Below are positions 8,817 to 17,796 of a stretch of 64,000 nt of DNA, piece after piece. This DNA is from RGIG8748 sp045606045 (GTDB taxonomy: Bacteria > Bacillota > Clostridia > UMGS1810): positions 1-64,000 of the forward strand of contig JAZURE010000018.1 of assembly GCA_045606045.1 (NCBI GenBank), read 5' to 3'. The position numbers and the translations under genes are program-made. The notes below the pieces were generated by a model, which was given only the letters and a program-made list of their open reading frames with translations, had not been told where the DNA came from and did not search any database. Each line of letters begins with the position of its first letter. Position 1 is the first letter of the stretch.

Positions 8817-11800
8817 ATGGCAAAGAAATTCAAAACCATGGATGGTAACAACGCTGCCGCATACGTATCCTATGCGTTTACGGAAGTTGCTGCTATTTAT
8901 CCTATCACTCCGTCATCTACAATGGCAGAAGTTGTAGACGAAATGAGTGCCAGAGGTGAAAAGAACATTTTCGGTCAGACTGTAGACGTTGTAGAAATGC
9001 AGTCCGAAGCAGGTGCTGCAGGTGCAGTTCACGGTTCTCTTCAGGCAGGTGCTCTTACAACCACATTCACAGCATCTCAGGGTCTTCTCCTTATGATTCC
9101 CAATATGTACAAGATTGCAGGTGGATTACTCCCCACAGTTTTCCACGTAAGTGCAAGAGCTCTTGCTGCTCACGCTCTTAACATATTCGGTGACCATCAG
9201 GACGTTATGGCTTGCCGTCAGACAGGCTTTGCAATGCTCGCTTCAGGCTCCGTGCAGGAAGTTATGGACCTTGGCGGTGTGGCTCACTTAGCTTCCATTA
9301 AGAGCCGCGTTCCCTTCCTCCACTTCTTCGATGGTTTCAGAACATCTCATGAAATCCAGAAGATAGAGGTTATGGATTATGAAGACTTAAAGGGTCTTAT
9401 AGATTATGATGCATTAAAGGCATTCAAAGACAATGCATTAAACCCCGAGCACCCTGTACTGCGCGGTACAGCTCAGAACTCCGACATCTACTTCCAGGGC
9501 AGAGAAGCATCCAACAAGTTCTACGATGCAGTTCCTGATGTAGTTGCCGACTATATGAAAGAAATCTCCAAGATTACAGGCAGAGACTATGCTCCCTTCA
9601 CCTACTACGGTGCAAAGGATGCTACAAAGGTTATCGTAGCTATGGGCTCTGTTTGCGAAGCTATCGAAGAGACAATAGATTATCTTAATGCTGCAGGCGA
9701 AAAGGTCGGCGTAGTTAAGGTACACCTCTACAGACCTTTCTCCAGTAAGTATTTCTTCGATGTACTCCCCGAAACTGTAGAAAAGATTGCAGTTCTCGAC
9801 AGAACAAAGGAACCCGGTTCACTCGGTGAGCCTCTTTACCTTGATGTATGCAACCTCTTCTACGGCAAGGCTAAGGCTCCCGTTATCGTTGGCGGACGCT
9901 ACGGTCTTGGTTCCAAGGATACTACACCTACACAGATTGTTGCAGTATTCAATAACCTTGATGCTGCAGAGCCTAAGAACGGCTTTACAATCGGTATCGT
10001 AGACGATGTTACAAACCTTTCTCTCGAATTACCTGCAAAGGTTAATGCAGCTCCCGAGGGCACCACAAGATGTAAGTTCTGGGGCTTCGGTTCCGACGGT
10101 ACAGTTGGTGCAAACAAGGATGCTATAAAGATTATCGGTGACAACACAGACCTCTACGCTCAGGCTTACTTTGATTACGACTCCAAGAAGTCGGGCGGTG
10201 TTACAATGTCTCACTTAAGATTTGGTAAGAAACCCATTAAGTCTACTTACCTCCTTGACGAAGCAGACTACATCGCATGCCACAAGCCTGCATATCTTAA
10301 TCAGTATGATATCTTAGAGGGCTTAAAGAAGGGCGGCACATTCCTTCTTAACTGTGTATGGACTCCCGAAGAGCTCGACGAAAAGCTCCCTGCAAATGTT
10401 AAGAGATACCTTGCAGAAAACGAAATTGAGTTCTACACAATAAATGCCGTTGATGTTGCAGTTAGCGTTGGCCTTGGCCCCAACAGAATCAACATGGTAA
10501 CACAGAGTGCAATCTTTAAGCTCGCAAATGTTATAGACTTTGAAGAAGCAGTTGTTCTTATAAAGAATGCTATAAAGAAGACCTACGGCAAGAAGGGTGA
10601 CGAAATAGTAAACATGAACTGCGCAGCAGTTGATGGCGCTATAGAAGCTCTTAAGAAAATAGACGTTCCCGCTTCCTGGAAGGATGCTGTAGACGAAGTT
10701 AAGGATGACAGTGCAAGACCTGCTTTTATAAAGAACATTGTAGACCCTGTAAACGCACAGAGAGGTAACAAGCTTCCCGTAAGCACATTTGCAGGTATAG
10801 AAGACGGTACATTTGAAACAGGCACCTCCGCTTATGAAAAGAGAGGCGTTGCAGTAAATGTTCCCACATGGATTGCAGACAAGTGTATCCAGTGTAACCA
10901 GTGTTCACTCGTTTGTCCTCATGCTGCTATAAGACCTGTACTTCTTACAGAAGATGAAGCTGCTTCTAAGCCCGCAGGCTTTGACACATTAAAGGCTACA
11001 GGCTTTGAAGGAAAGCAGTATCGTATGCAGGTATCTGTACTCGACTGTCTCGGTTGCGGTGTTTGTGCTCAGGTTTGTCCTAAGGGCGCTATCGAAATGA
11101 ACCCCATCGACAGCCAGTACGATCAGGTTCCCAACTGGGATTACGCTATGACTATTCCCAGTAAGCAGGACGAAATAGACATTTCCAAGAACATTAAGAA
11201 TTCTCAGTTTGCACAGCCCATGCTCGAGTTCTCCGGCGCATGTGCAGGTTGTGGTGAAACACCTTATATCAAGCTTATCACTCAGCTCTTTGGCGACAGA
11301 ATGATGGTTGCTAATGCTACAGGATGTACTTCCATCTGGGGCGGAAGCGCACCTTCTATGCCTTATACAAAGAACGCAGAAGGCAAGGGTCCCGCTTGGG
11401 CTAACTCTCTCTTCGAGGATAACGCTGAATTCGGTCTCGGTATGGTTAAGGCTAACCAGAAGATCAGAAAGACTCTCAAAATGAGAATGGAATCCGTAAT
11501 GGATGCTGTTAAGCCCGAACTCAAAGAAGCATTCAAGGCTTGGATTGCAGGTATGGACGATGCAGCCGCTTCAAAGGCAGCAGCTAAGACAATCGAAGCT
11601 CTCATAGGTGCAGAAGATATGAGTAACCCTGCTATCAAGGAAATCGCAGACAGAGTGGACTTCCTTGTTAAGAGATCTCAGTGGGTATTCGGCGGCGACG
11701 GTTGGGCATACGATATCGGTTACGGCGGTCTTGACCATGTTATAGCTTCGGGCGAAGACATCAATATCTTCGTAGTAGATACCGAGGTTTACTCCAATAC

Positions 11801-12335
11801 AGGCGGTCAGTCCTCCAAGGCTACACCTACAGGCGCAGTTGCTAAGTTTGCTGCTTCCTGTAAAAAGGTTAAGAAGAAAGACCTTGGTATGATTGGTACA
11901 ACCTATGGTTATGTATATGTAGCTCAGATTGCGCTCGGTGCTAATCCCGCACAGGCACTTAAGGCTATAAGAGAAGCTGAAGCTTACAACGGTCCTTCAC
12001 TCATCATTGCTTATGCTCCTTGTATCAACCATGGTATCAAGGCTAAGGGCAACATGGCAAACTCCATTGCCGAAGAGAAGAAGGCTGTAGAAACAGGCTA
12101 CTGGCATCTCTGGAGATACGATCCCACTCTTGCAGAAGCAGGACAGAATCCGTTCCAGCTTGATTCCAAGGAGCCGACAGGCAAGGTTATCGACTTCCTC
12201 ATGGGCGAAAACCGTTACCTCATGCTCCAAAAAGCTTATCCCGATATCGCAGGCGAAATCTTTGCAAAAGCAGAAAAAGACTTGCTTGAAAGATACGAGA
12301 ACTATAAGAGAATGGCAAAATCTTACAATGACTAA
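8817..12335 (+). CDS. nifJ: pyruvate:ferredoxin (flavodoxin) oxidoreductase
   Basis: Oxidatively decarboxylates pyruvate to acetyl-CoA and CO2, passing electrons to ferredoxin; central to anaerobic fermentation. The 1172-aa single chain has the fused domain order: N-terminal pyruvate-binding region (YPITPSSTMAEVVDE), gamma domain, two 4Fe-4S motifs CIQCNQCSLVCP (about 690-701) and CLGCGVCAQVCP (about 743-754), the CAGCGE cluster/TPP-domain motif (about 812), and the TPP-binding GGDGWAYDIGYGG. Codon use is strongly biased to the set expected of a highly expressed gene, unlike most neighbours. It has its own promoter and the terminator at 12348-12380. Confidence 0.97.
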   Translation: MAKKFKTMDGNNAAAYVSYAFTEVAAIYPITPSSTMAEVVDEMSARGEKNIFGQTVDVVEMQSEAGAAGAVHGSLQAGALTTTFTASQGLLLMIPNMYKIAGGLLPTVFHVSARALAAHALNIFGDHQDVMACRQTGFAMLASGSVQEVMDLGGVAHLASIKSRVPFLHFFDGFRTSHEIQKIEVMDYEDLKGLIDYDALKAFKDNALNPEHPVLRGTAQNSDIYFQGREASNKFYDAVPDVVADYMKEISKITGRDYAPFTYYGAKDATKVIVAMGSVCEAIEETIDYLNAAGEKVGVVKVHLYRPFSSKYFFDVLPETVEKIAVLDRTKEPGSLGEPLYLDVCNLFYGKAKAPVIVGGRYGLGSKDTTPTQIVAVFNNLDAAEPKNGFTIGIVDDVTNLSLELPAKVNAAPEGTTRCKFWGFGSDGTVGANKDAIKIIGDNTDLYAQAYFDYDSKKSGGVTMSHLRFGKKPIKSTYLLDEADYIACHKPAYLNQYDILEGLKKGGTFLLNCVWTPEELDEKLPANVKRYLAENEIEFYTINAVDVAVSVGLGPNRINMVTQSAIFKLANVIDFEEAVVLIKNAIKKTYGKKGDEIVNMNCAAVDGAIEALKKIDVPASWKDAVDEVKDDSARPAFIKNIVDPVNAQRGNKLPVSTFAGIEDGTFETGTSAYEKRGVAVNVPTWIADKCIQCNQCSLVCPHAAIRPVLLTEDEAASKPAGFDTLKATGFEGKQYRMQVSVLDCLGCGVCAQVCPKGAIEMNPIDSQYDQVPNWDYAMTIPSKQDEIDISKNIKNSQFAQPMLEFSGACAGCGETPYIKLITQLFGDRMMVANATGCTSIWGGSAPSMPYTKNAEGKGPAWANSLFEDNAEFGLGMVKANQKIRKTLKMRMESVMDAVKPELKEAFKAWIAGMDDAAASKAAAKTIEALIGAEDMSNPAIKEIADRVDFLVKRSQWVFGGDGWAYDIGYGGLDHVIASGEDINIFVVDTEVYSNTGGQSSKATPTGAVAKFAASCKKVKKKDLGMIGTTYGYVYVAQIALGANPAQALKAIREAEAYNGPSLIIAYAPCINHGIKAKGNMANSIAEEKKAVETGYWHLWRYDPTLAEAGQNPFQLDSKEPTGKVIDFLMGENRYLMLQKAYPDIAGEIFAKAEKDLLERYENYKRMAKSYND

Positions 12336-12347
12336 TCATTAAAAAGT

Positions 12348-12384
12348 TTTGGCGGACTTAAAAATTTTAAGTCCGCCAAATTAT
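12348..12384 (+). terminator. terminator of nifJ
   Basis: Thirteen-bp stem TTTGGCGGACTTA/TAAGTCCGCCAAA (12348-12360, 12368-12380), 12 bases after the nifJ stop. The T tract is short and interrupted. Confidence 0.75.
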
Positions 12385-12438
12385 TATAGTATTGATTATA
12401 ATATTTGCGCATATTATATATTTGAGGAAGGTAATGTA

Positions 12439-14175
12439 ATGAAATCTTTTTTGTTTAAAAAATCATGGAAGGCATTTACTGTAGCTGCCATAGCCATATT
12501 GTGCCTTTTTGCCCTTGTCGGCTGCGGCAAAGATAAGGGACTTATTGCAGAGGGAGTGAGCGTGTCCGGCATAGATGTTGGCGGTATGACCAAAGCCGAG
12601 GCAAAGAAAGCTCTGTCCTCTCATGCCGACTTTGCAGAGGATATTGTGCTTTCCTTTGAGTGTGAGGGCATAAGCTTTACCATTCCCGCACAGCAGCTTG
12701 AACTTAGTGCAGATATCGATAAAAGTGTGGAAAGAGCATATGCCATAGGCAGAGGCAAGGATTCCAAGCAAAACAAAAAAGATATAAAAGAAGCTGAGAA
12801 AAAGGGTGCGAAGCTAAACATGGCTTTATCCTACGATAAGGATAAGCTTATTCTCGTAGCAGGCGAAAACCTTGGCGACAAGATTACAGACCCGTCTCCT
12901 ATGACAGTGGAAATAGGAGAGGACTGCCTTATAATAACAAACGCCCTTTCGGGCACTATAGTAGATACCGAAAAAGCCATTTCGGACATGGAAGATGAGC
13001 TTTCCGATTTCAAGCAAGACAAAGCAGTAACTCTTGTGCTTACAGAGTATACGCCCAAAAATCTTACCTTTGAAGAGCTTAAAACCAAGTATGTCAGAGA
13101 GGCAAAAGATGCGGTATATACCGTAGAAGACGGCAACCACAACATAGAGCCTGAGGTTGTTGGCGTGGAGATAGATGAAGCTGAGGCTAAGAAAATTTTT
13201 GAAGAAAACAAAAATTCCAAAGAGCCTTACAAAATCCCTGCCAAGATAACACGCCCCGAGATAACAGCAAGCTATCTTGAGGATAAGTATGTAAATAAAA
13301 TCATGGCAAAGTATTCCACATCGTTCGCAGGAAGCTCGCAGGGCAGATGTACAAATATAGCCCTTGCCGCTTCTAAGATAAACGGTTATGTGTTAAATCC
13401 GGGGCAGAGATTTTCTTACAATGCTGTAGTAGGCCCCAGAACAGAGGCGGCAGGCTTTAAGAATGCGCATGTGTATGTGGGTACCAAGGTGGTAGACGGC
13501 ATAGGCGGCGGTATATGTCAGGTATCGTCTGCACTTTATAACGCAGTTGTAATGGCAGATTTGAAAACCGTCACAAGAGTAAATCACTCAATCCCCGTAA
13601 ACTATGTCCCCATGGGACGCGATGCCACAGTGTCCTACGGAAGCATAGATTATGTGTTTGAAAACAACAAATCTTACCCCGTAAGCATAAAGGCTACCAT
13701 AGATGGTACAATGCTAACCATAGCAATAGTGGGTACATCCGAGATGGATTATAGCGTGGAATTCCAGACAAGGTATATATCCTCTATACCATATTCGGAA
13801 ACTACTGTAGAGGATGAAACTTTAAATGAGGGCGAGACAAAAATAATTACAAACGGCTCTGACGGCAGTATATACGAAAGCTACAGGGTGTATAAGAGAA
13901 ACGGAGTGGAATTCGACAGAAAATTTGAGTCCAGAAGCAGATACCTGCCCATCGCAAAGGAAGTGGCTGTGGGTACAAAAAAAGAGGACGAACCTCCCAT
14001 AGAGGAGCCGCCCTTTGAGCTTCCCGAAGTAATTCCTCCCGAAATTACACCGCCTGATGAGACAGAGGTTCCGCCCGAATTGGAGCCTGAAGTGCCAGGT
14101 GATTTGGAGGATGTTATAGTTCATCCCGAGACGGAGGCGGAAGAGGTGCCATCTGAGGAGGAAATTACAGAGTAA
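12439..14175 (+). CDS. VanW-family lipoprotein with peptidoglycan-binding-like domains
   Basis: Predicted exported lipoprotein of 578 aa. An N-terminal signal with lipobox LVGC is followed by two copies of a putative peptidoglycan-binding (PG_binding_4-like) region and then the VanW domain at about residues 290-440, recognisable from GQRFSYNAVVGPRTEAAGF and DGIGGGICQVSSALYNAV. The tail after about residue 510 is Pro/Glu-rich and probably unstructured. VanW proteins are common in Clostridia; despite the name most are not in vancomycin operons and their activity is unknown. The ATG at 12439 has GAGGAAGG upstream; an in-frame ATG at 12349 lies in the nifJ terminator and is not used. Confidence 0.88.
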   Translation: MKSFLFKKSWKAFTVAAIAILCLFALVGCGKDKGLIAEGVSVSGIDVGGMTKAEAKKALSSHADFAEDIVLSFECEGISFTIPAQQLELSADIDKSVERAYAIGRGKDSKQNKKDIKEAEKKGAKLNMALSYDKDKLILVAGENLGDKITDPSPMTVEIGEDCLIITNALSGTIVDTEKAISDMEDELSDFKQDKAVTLVLTEYTPKNLTFEELKTKYVREAKDAVYTVEDGNHNIEPEVVGVEIDEAEAKKIFEENKNSKEPYKIPAKITRPEITASYLEDKYVNKIMAKYSTSFAGSSQGRCTNIALAASKINGYVLNPGQRFSYNAVVGPRTEAAGFKNAHVYVGTKVVDGIGGGICQVSSALYNAVVMADLKTVTRVNHSIPVNYVPMGRDATVSYGSIDYVFENNKSYPVSIKATIDGTMLTIAIVGTSEMDYSVEFQTRYISSIPYSETTVEDETLNEGETKIITNGSDGSIYESYRVYKRNGVEFDRKFESRSRYLPIAKEVAVGTKKEDEPPIEEPPFELPEVIPPEITPPDETEVPPELEPEVPGDLEDVIVHPETEAEEVPSEEEITE

Positions 14176-14182
14176 GATACAC

Positions 14183-14213
14183 AAAAAAGGCACCCTTCTT
14201 GGATGCCTTTTTG
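14183..14213. terminator. terminator shared by the VanW gene and tRNA-Glu
   Basis: AAAAGGCA (14185-14192) pairs with TGCCTTTT (14204-14211), with a partly paired inner part. A run on one side and T run on the other allow use from both strands. Confidence 0.7.
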
Positions 14214-14215
14214 TT

Positions 14216-14290
14216 TGGTGACCCCTACGGGAATCGAACCCATGATTGCGCCTTGAGAGGGCGCCGTCTTAACCGCTTGACCAAGGGGCC
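14216..14290 (-). tRNA. tRNA-Glu (anticodon CTC)
   Basis: The minus strand folds as a full cloverleaf: a 7-bp acceptor stem GGCCCCT/AGGGGTC with one G-U pair, D arm, a 5-bp anticodon stem GCGCC/GGCGC with loop CTCTCAA, and T arm with TTCGATT. The anticodon CTC (14255-14257) reads GAG. CCA is encoded at 14216-14218. It stands alone between the VanW and ornithine cyclodeaminase-like genes. Confidence 0.95.
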
Positions 14291-14372
14291 TTAATCAAGT
14301 ACTTTAATATAATATCACATGTATAGCCAAAAATCAATACTTTTTTAAAAAAGTTTTTTCTAAAAGCAACGG

Positions 14373-14414
14373 GACCGGGTATGGTATTTTATTTATAATA
14401 TACCATACCCGGTC
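14373..14414. repeat. 15-bp perfect inverted repeat downstream of the ornithine cyclodeaminase-like gene
   Basis: Arms 14373-14387 and 14400-14414 (GACCGGGTATGGTAT and its complement) surround an AT loop. It lies just after the 3' end of the minus-strand gene and could end its transcript, but neither strand has a good T run after it. Confidence 0.6.
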
Positions 14415-14429
14415 TCATTATATTAAGTA

Positions 14430-15419
14430 TTATTCACCCATCATATCCACATAGGTTAGTTCTTCGCCTTTTTCCATAACTCTGTTATATGCAAGGGTTG
14501 CTACGCAAAGGTCAGGACTTCCCATACCTACAAGCTCGCACATAAGGCGCTCTGTGGGGGTTGTTCTTCCTTTCTTAAAACCTGCAGCAATATCGGGAAG
14601 CTCTGCGGCAAAATCAGCCTCGGTTATCTCGCCGCGGTGAGCCATGTTGAGGAACTGTCCTCTGTGGAGTCCCTGTGCTATGTGGTCGAGATAGAGTTTA
14701 TCAAATTTTCTTGCTATATCGTCGCTTACCTCATGGAAAGAACCCATAGTAAGCACAAGGCATCCCGCCTTGCACCATGGCTCTTGTACAAGGTCTGCAT
14801 CTGCTGTAGTAAGAGTTATTATTACATCGGACTCTTTGCAAGCATTTTCAATGCTATCGTAAGGCGTTATCTTAAAGTCAGCATCGGGGAAGTGCTTATA
14901 GAAGCCTTCTCTTGCTTCTTTTGATATGTCGCACATACGAAGCTCGCCTATTTTGTGCACTCTTCTTATACATTCAACTGCATAGTAAGCCTGACGGCCT
15001 GCGCCTATTATGGTTATTACATCAGTTTTTGCAGCAAGATATTTCATGGCAACTGCAGGCTGTGCACCTGTTCTTGCGTCCGAAATCCAGTCTCCGCATA
15101 CAAGTGCTTTTAAAAAGCCGTCGTGCGGGTCTGTAACAAGGATGTTTGAGCGTATAAAGGGAAGACCTTTTGATGGATTGTCCGAGTATCCACCTACCAC
15201 CTTGATGCCTGCAGAATCTATGGGGGCTATGTATGAGGGCATAGAGTTAAACCAGCCGTTTACACCAAGGCCTGTCATGTCTGTGGTTATTTTTGGCGGC
15301 ATTACCACCTTTTTTTCACCATACCATTTCCATGTGTTTTCTACAGATTCTATAACATCTTCTATGGATACATATTTTTTTACCATTGCATTTGTTATAA
15401 TTGCAGTTTTTTTGTTCAT
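14430..15419 (-). CDS. ornithine cyclodeaminase / mu-crystallin family protein
   Basis: NAD(P)-dependent enzyme of 329 aa in the family that includes ornithine cyclodeaminase, alanine dehydrogenase (archaeal type), ketimine reductase and N-substituted amino acid synthases. The Rossmann motif is at IIGAGRQAYYAVECI (about residues 137-151). DARTGAQPAVAMKYLA before it is typical of the family, and the substrate-side segments MPPKITTD and SMPSYI are present. Family members have different substrates, so the reaction cannot be named. It is divergent from a FadR-type regulator and a transporter, suggesting a small catabolic unit for an amino acid-like compound. The ATG has GGAGGTG upstream. Confidence 0.85.
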   Translation of the reverse strand: MNKKTAIITNAMVKKYVSIEDVIESVENTWKWYGEKKVVMPPKITTDMTGLGVNGWFNSMPSYIAPIDSAGIKVVGGYSDNPSKGLPFIRSNILVTDPHDGFLKALVCGDWISDARTGAQPAVAMKYLAAKTDVITIIGAGRQAYYAVECIRRVHKIGELRMCDISKEAREGFYKHFPDADFKITPYDSIENACKESDVIITLTTADADLVQEPWCKAGCLVLTMGSFHEVSDDIARKFDKLYLDHIAQGLHRGQFLNMAHRGEITEADFAAELPDIAAGFKKGRTTPTERLMCELVGMGSPDLCVATLAYNRVMEKGEELTYVDMMGE

Positions 15420-15459
15420 AAGAACACCTCCAATATTTGTTTGATTATAATATTATCAT

Positions 15460-15473
15460 ATTGTCTGACAAAT
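15460..15473. promoter_or_regulatory. candidate operator of the FadR/GntR regulator
   Basis: TTGTCTGACAA (15461-15471) is an exact 5-1-5 palindrome in the 150-base gap between the divergent ornithine cyclodeaminase-like and regulator genes. FadR-subfamily GntR proteins such as LldR and PdhR bind sites of the GTnnGAC type. It overlaps the probable promoter of the minus-strand gene (TATAAT on the minus strand at 15445-15450). Confidence 0.55.
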
Positions 15474-15505
15474 TGCAATAACTTTTTGAATTTTTTCAAA
15501 AAGAC

Positions 15506-15535
15506 TTTACACTTACAGCGCATAAGTGATATAAT
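15506..15535 (+). promoter_or_regulatory. promoter of the GntR regulator gene
   Basis: TTTACA (15506-15511), 18-base spacer, TATAAT (15530-15535), 35 bases before the start. Confidence 0.55.
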
Positions 15536-15569
15536 CGTTGTAAAGAAAACGATGGAAAGGGTAGTCAAT

Positions 15570-16250
15570 ATGGATATTATACCCATTATAAGTAAACAAA
15601 AGTATGAATCTGTAGCCGAACAGATAATGAAGCTTATAAGAGACAATGTTTTTGCCGAGGGAAGTCAGCTTCCGACAGAGGCTGAGCTTTCCGAAATGTT
15701 CAAGGTGGGCAGAAGCTCCGTGCGTGAGGCTATAAAGGGACTCCAGCTTGCAAATATCCTTACTGCCACCGCAGGAAGAGGAACACTTGTCTCCGACAAT
15801 GCCCTTATAGCCATTGCCAATGTTGATTTGGGCGAGGTGCTCATGGATGAAAGCTCTCTTTCTGAACTCATAGAAATTAGGTGTATATTAGAGCCGGCTG
15901 CCGCAGGTATGGCAGCAAAGAGACGCACCGACGATGATATCGCCAAAATGAAAGATGCTATAGAAAGCATGAATGGCATCACCGATAAGCTTAAGCTTTT
16001 AAGACTCGGACACCGCTTTCATTCTTCGCTTATAGGCGCATGTAAGAACCGCATCATAATACAATTCCACGATTCTATATCCATGCAGCTTCTCAAGATG
16101 CGTGAAAAGGACTTCCTTACAAGAGAGGTTTACATACGCGATTTACACAAGCATCGTGAAATTCTGGATGCAATTATAGAAAGAGACGATAAAAAGGCTT
16201 CTTCGCTTATGCTCGAGCATCTTATGTCGGATTATTCGGAATATATATAA
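15570..16250 (+). CDS. FadR-subfamily GntR transcriptional regulator
   Basis: DNA-binding regulator of 226 aa. The N-terminal winged helix-turn-helix (about residues 10-75) has the GntR signature LPTEAELSEMFKVGRSSVREAIKGL. The C-terminal all-helical FCD ligand domain covers about 95-215, with the metal-binding His/Asp-type positions expected around HRFHSSLIGACKN. FCD regulators usually sense small organic acids or amino acid derivatives and control the adjacent catabolic genes. Here these are the divergent ornithine cyclodeaminase-like gene and the downstream MFS gene. The ATG at 15570 is used because it starts the domain; another in-frame ATG lies at 15552. Confidence 0.9.
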   Translation: MDIIPIISKQKYESVAEQIMKLIRDNVFAEGSQLPTEAELSEMFKVGRSSVREAIKGLQLANILTATAGRGTLVSDNALIAIANVDLGEVLMDESSLSELIEIRCILEPAAAGMAAKRRTDDDIAKMKDAIESMNGITDKLKLLRLGHRFHSSLIGACKNRIIIQFHDSISMQLLKMREKDFLTREVYIRDLHKHREILDAIIERDDKKASSLMLEHLMSDYSEYI

Positions 16251-16254
16251 TCAA

Positions 16255-16298
16255 AATTGCCCAAAAACTCTGTAAAAAACAAGAGATTTTGGGCAATT
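16255..16298 (+). terminator. hairpin after the GntR gene
   Basis: Twelve-bp arms AATTGCCCAAAA/TTTTGGGCAATT (16255-16266, 16287-16298) with an inner CTCT/AGAG pairing. No T run follows, so it may be a weak terminator or an mRNA element before the transporter gene. Confidence 0.55.
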
Positions 16299-16305
16299 AC
16301 AACGA

Positions 16306-16334
16306 TTTACAATATTTCAAAACGGTGTTACAAT
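16306..16334 (+). promoter_or_regulatory. promoter of the MFS transporter gene
   Basis: TTTACA (16306-16311), 17-base spacer, TACAAT (16329-16334), 18 bases before the start codon. Confidence 0.55.
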
Positions 16335-16352
16335 CTAAAAGGTGATGAAAAA

Positions 16353-17663
16353 ATGAGAGAAGAAACAACCTCGCTGCTTGTTGCAGCACTCGATGGTACA
16401 CATGTACATTTGGAAAACCGACACTTAAGCCGCGGATTTTACTGGGTTTTATGGATTATGTATGCCTTTGTGTATATGACCAAAAGCTGCTTTACTGCGG
16501 CTATGGCATCCATGGTTGCCGAGGGTATTATAACCAAAACGCAGTCGGGCACAATAACTGCCGTGTTTTACATAGTCTACGGTCCGCTTCAGATTGTGGG
16601 CGGCTTTATGGCAGATAAATACAATCCCTACCGTATGATAAAATGGAGCCTTTTAGGAGGCGCCGCCGCAAATGCGCTTATATTTCTTCACCCTGATTAT
16701 TCAATCATGCTTACTGCCTGGACATTCAATGCCCTTGCCCAGTTTGCATTGTGGCCCTGCGCATTTAAAATCATATCCTCACAGCTTGTAAGAAGCGACA
16801 GAAAGATGATGACATTTGGCATATCCTTTGGCACTACGGCAGGTGTGTTTCTTTCGTATCTTGTTGCCGCAATAGTTCCGAAATGGCAGTACAACTTCCT
16901 TATATCCGCTGTAGTTCTTCTCGCATTTGCTATTGTTATATATGTTATGTACAAAAAGCTTGTGCTTCCCAAGATGAAGCCCGACAGAGATGTATATGTA
17001 TCCAAAAGCGGAAGGATTAAGTTTGAAAAAACCGAAAAGGAAAATGTTCCTGCAATGGGCCTTTTCTTAAAAAGCGGCTTCTTTATAATGTGTCTTCTTG
17101 TGTTCTGCCGTGTTGTTATAGATAACGGAATAAAGACCCTGTCGCCCGTAATGCTTATGGAATCGTATGAGATATCCCCGTCACTCAGCAATGCGCTCGG
17201 TCTCATAGTAATAGTTGCAGGACTTTTAGGAATGCTTCTTGTAGGTTTTGTATATCCAAGATTTGTACGCAATGAGCTTTGGGTGCATATGGGCATGCTT
17301 GTGTTTGCACTTCCGTTTACCGTGGCACTTAAAAACATGGTGCATATAGGTGCTCTCGGTGCAGTTGTTTCCATGTGTGTAATATCTGCGCTCTTTACCG
17401 CCATGCGAACTCTTGCATACAACTACAATTTAAGATTTGTAAAGTACGGAAAAAGCGGTACGGCTGCAGGAATAAGCAATGCTGCGGAATCTCTGGCAGT
17501 TATGGCGCAGAGCTACGGATTTACATACATTGCCGATAAATCGGGTTGGAATCCCGTTATGTCAATATGCGTTATAACGGTAATTGCTGCCGTTGTGCTT
17601 AATATCGGCGTTATATATTCATGGAGAAGATTTAAGAAAACTGAAAAAGCAATAGAAAGTTAA
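16353..17663 (+). CDS. MFS transporter (GlpT/OPA-like)
   Basis: Membrane transporter of 436 aa with about 12 hydrophobic segments and the organophosphate:anion antiporter-like layout. Features are GFYWVLWIMYAFVYMTKSCF in the first segment, GGFMADKYNPYRM as the loop 2-3 motif, and a charged central loop around residues 205-235. It probably carries the compound sensed by the upstream FCD regulator and handled by the ornithine cyclodeaminase-like enzyme; this is inferred from position only. The ATG at 16353 follows AAAGGTGATG. An in-frame upstream ATG at 16257 falls inside the hairpin and is rejected. Confidence 0.82.
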   Translation: MREETTSLLVAALDGTHVHLENRHLSRGFYWVLWIMYAFVYMTKSCFTAAMASMVAEGIITKTQSGTITAVFYIVYGPLQIVGGFMADKYNPYRMIKWSLLGGAAANALIFLHPDYSIMLTAWTFNALAQFALWPCAFKIISSQLVRSDRKMMTFGISFGTTAGVFLSYLVAAIVPKWQYNFLISAVVLLAFAIVIYVMYKKLVLPKMKPDRDVYVSKSGRIKFEKTEKENVPAMGLFLKSGFFIMCLLVFCRVVIDNGIKTLSPVMLMESYEISPSLSNALGLIVIVAGLLGMLLVGFVYPRFVRNELWVHMGMLVFALPFTVALKNMVHIGALGAVVSMCVISALFTAMRTLAYNYNLRFVKYGKSGTAAGISNAAESLAVMAQSYGFTYIADKSGWNPVMSICVITVIAAVVLNIGVIYSWRRFKKTEKAIES

Positions 17664-17682
17664 AAAATGCACAATAGTATTA

Positions 17683-17713
17683 AAACAGGAACTGTAAAAA
17701 GTTCCTGTTTTCG
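17683..17713 (+). terminator. terminator after the MFS gene
   Basis: Arms AAACAGGAACT/AGTTCCTGTTT (17683-17693, 17700-17710), loop GTAAAA, then T-rich sequence. Confidence 0.75.
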
Positions 17714-17718
17714 TTTTG

Positions 17719-17747
17719 TTGACAATAGTTATTGCTTGTGTTACAAT
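17719..17747 (+). promoter_or_regulatory. sigma-A promoter of the 17.8-23.1 kb gene run
   Basis: TTGACA (17719-17724), 17-base spacer, TACAAT (17742-17747), 50 bases before the first gene. Confidence 0.75.
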
Positions 17748-17796
17748 AATATTACATGATTTAGAATAGTATTAATATATACATAAGGGGTGCAAA

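Noticed and set aside
14373..14414. Standard intrinsic terminator for the ornithine cyclodeaminase-like gene
   Set aside because: The 15-bp stem is perfect but no T run follows on either strand, so it is listed as an inverted repeat only.
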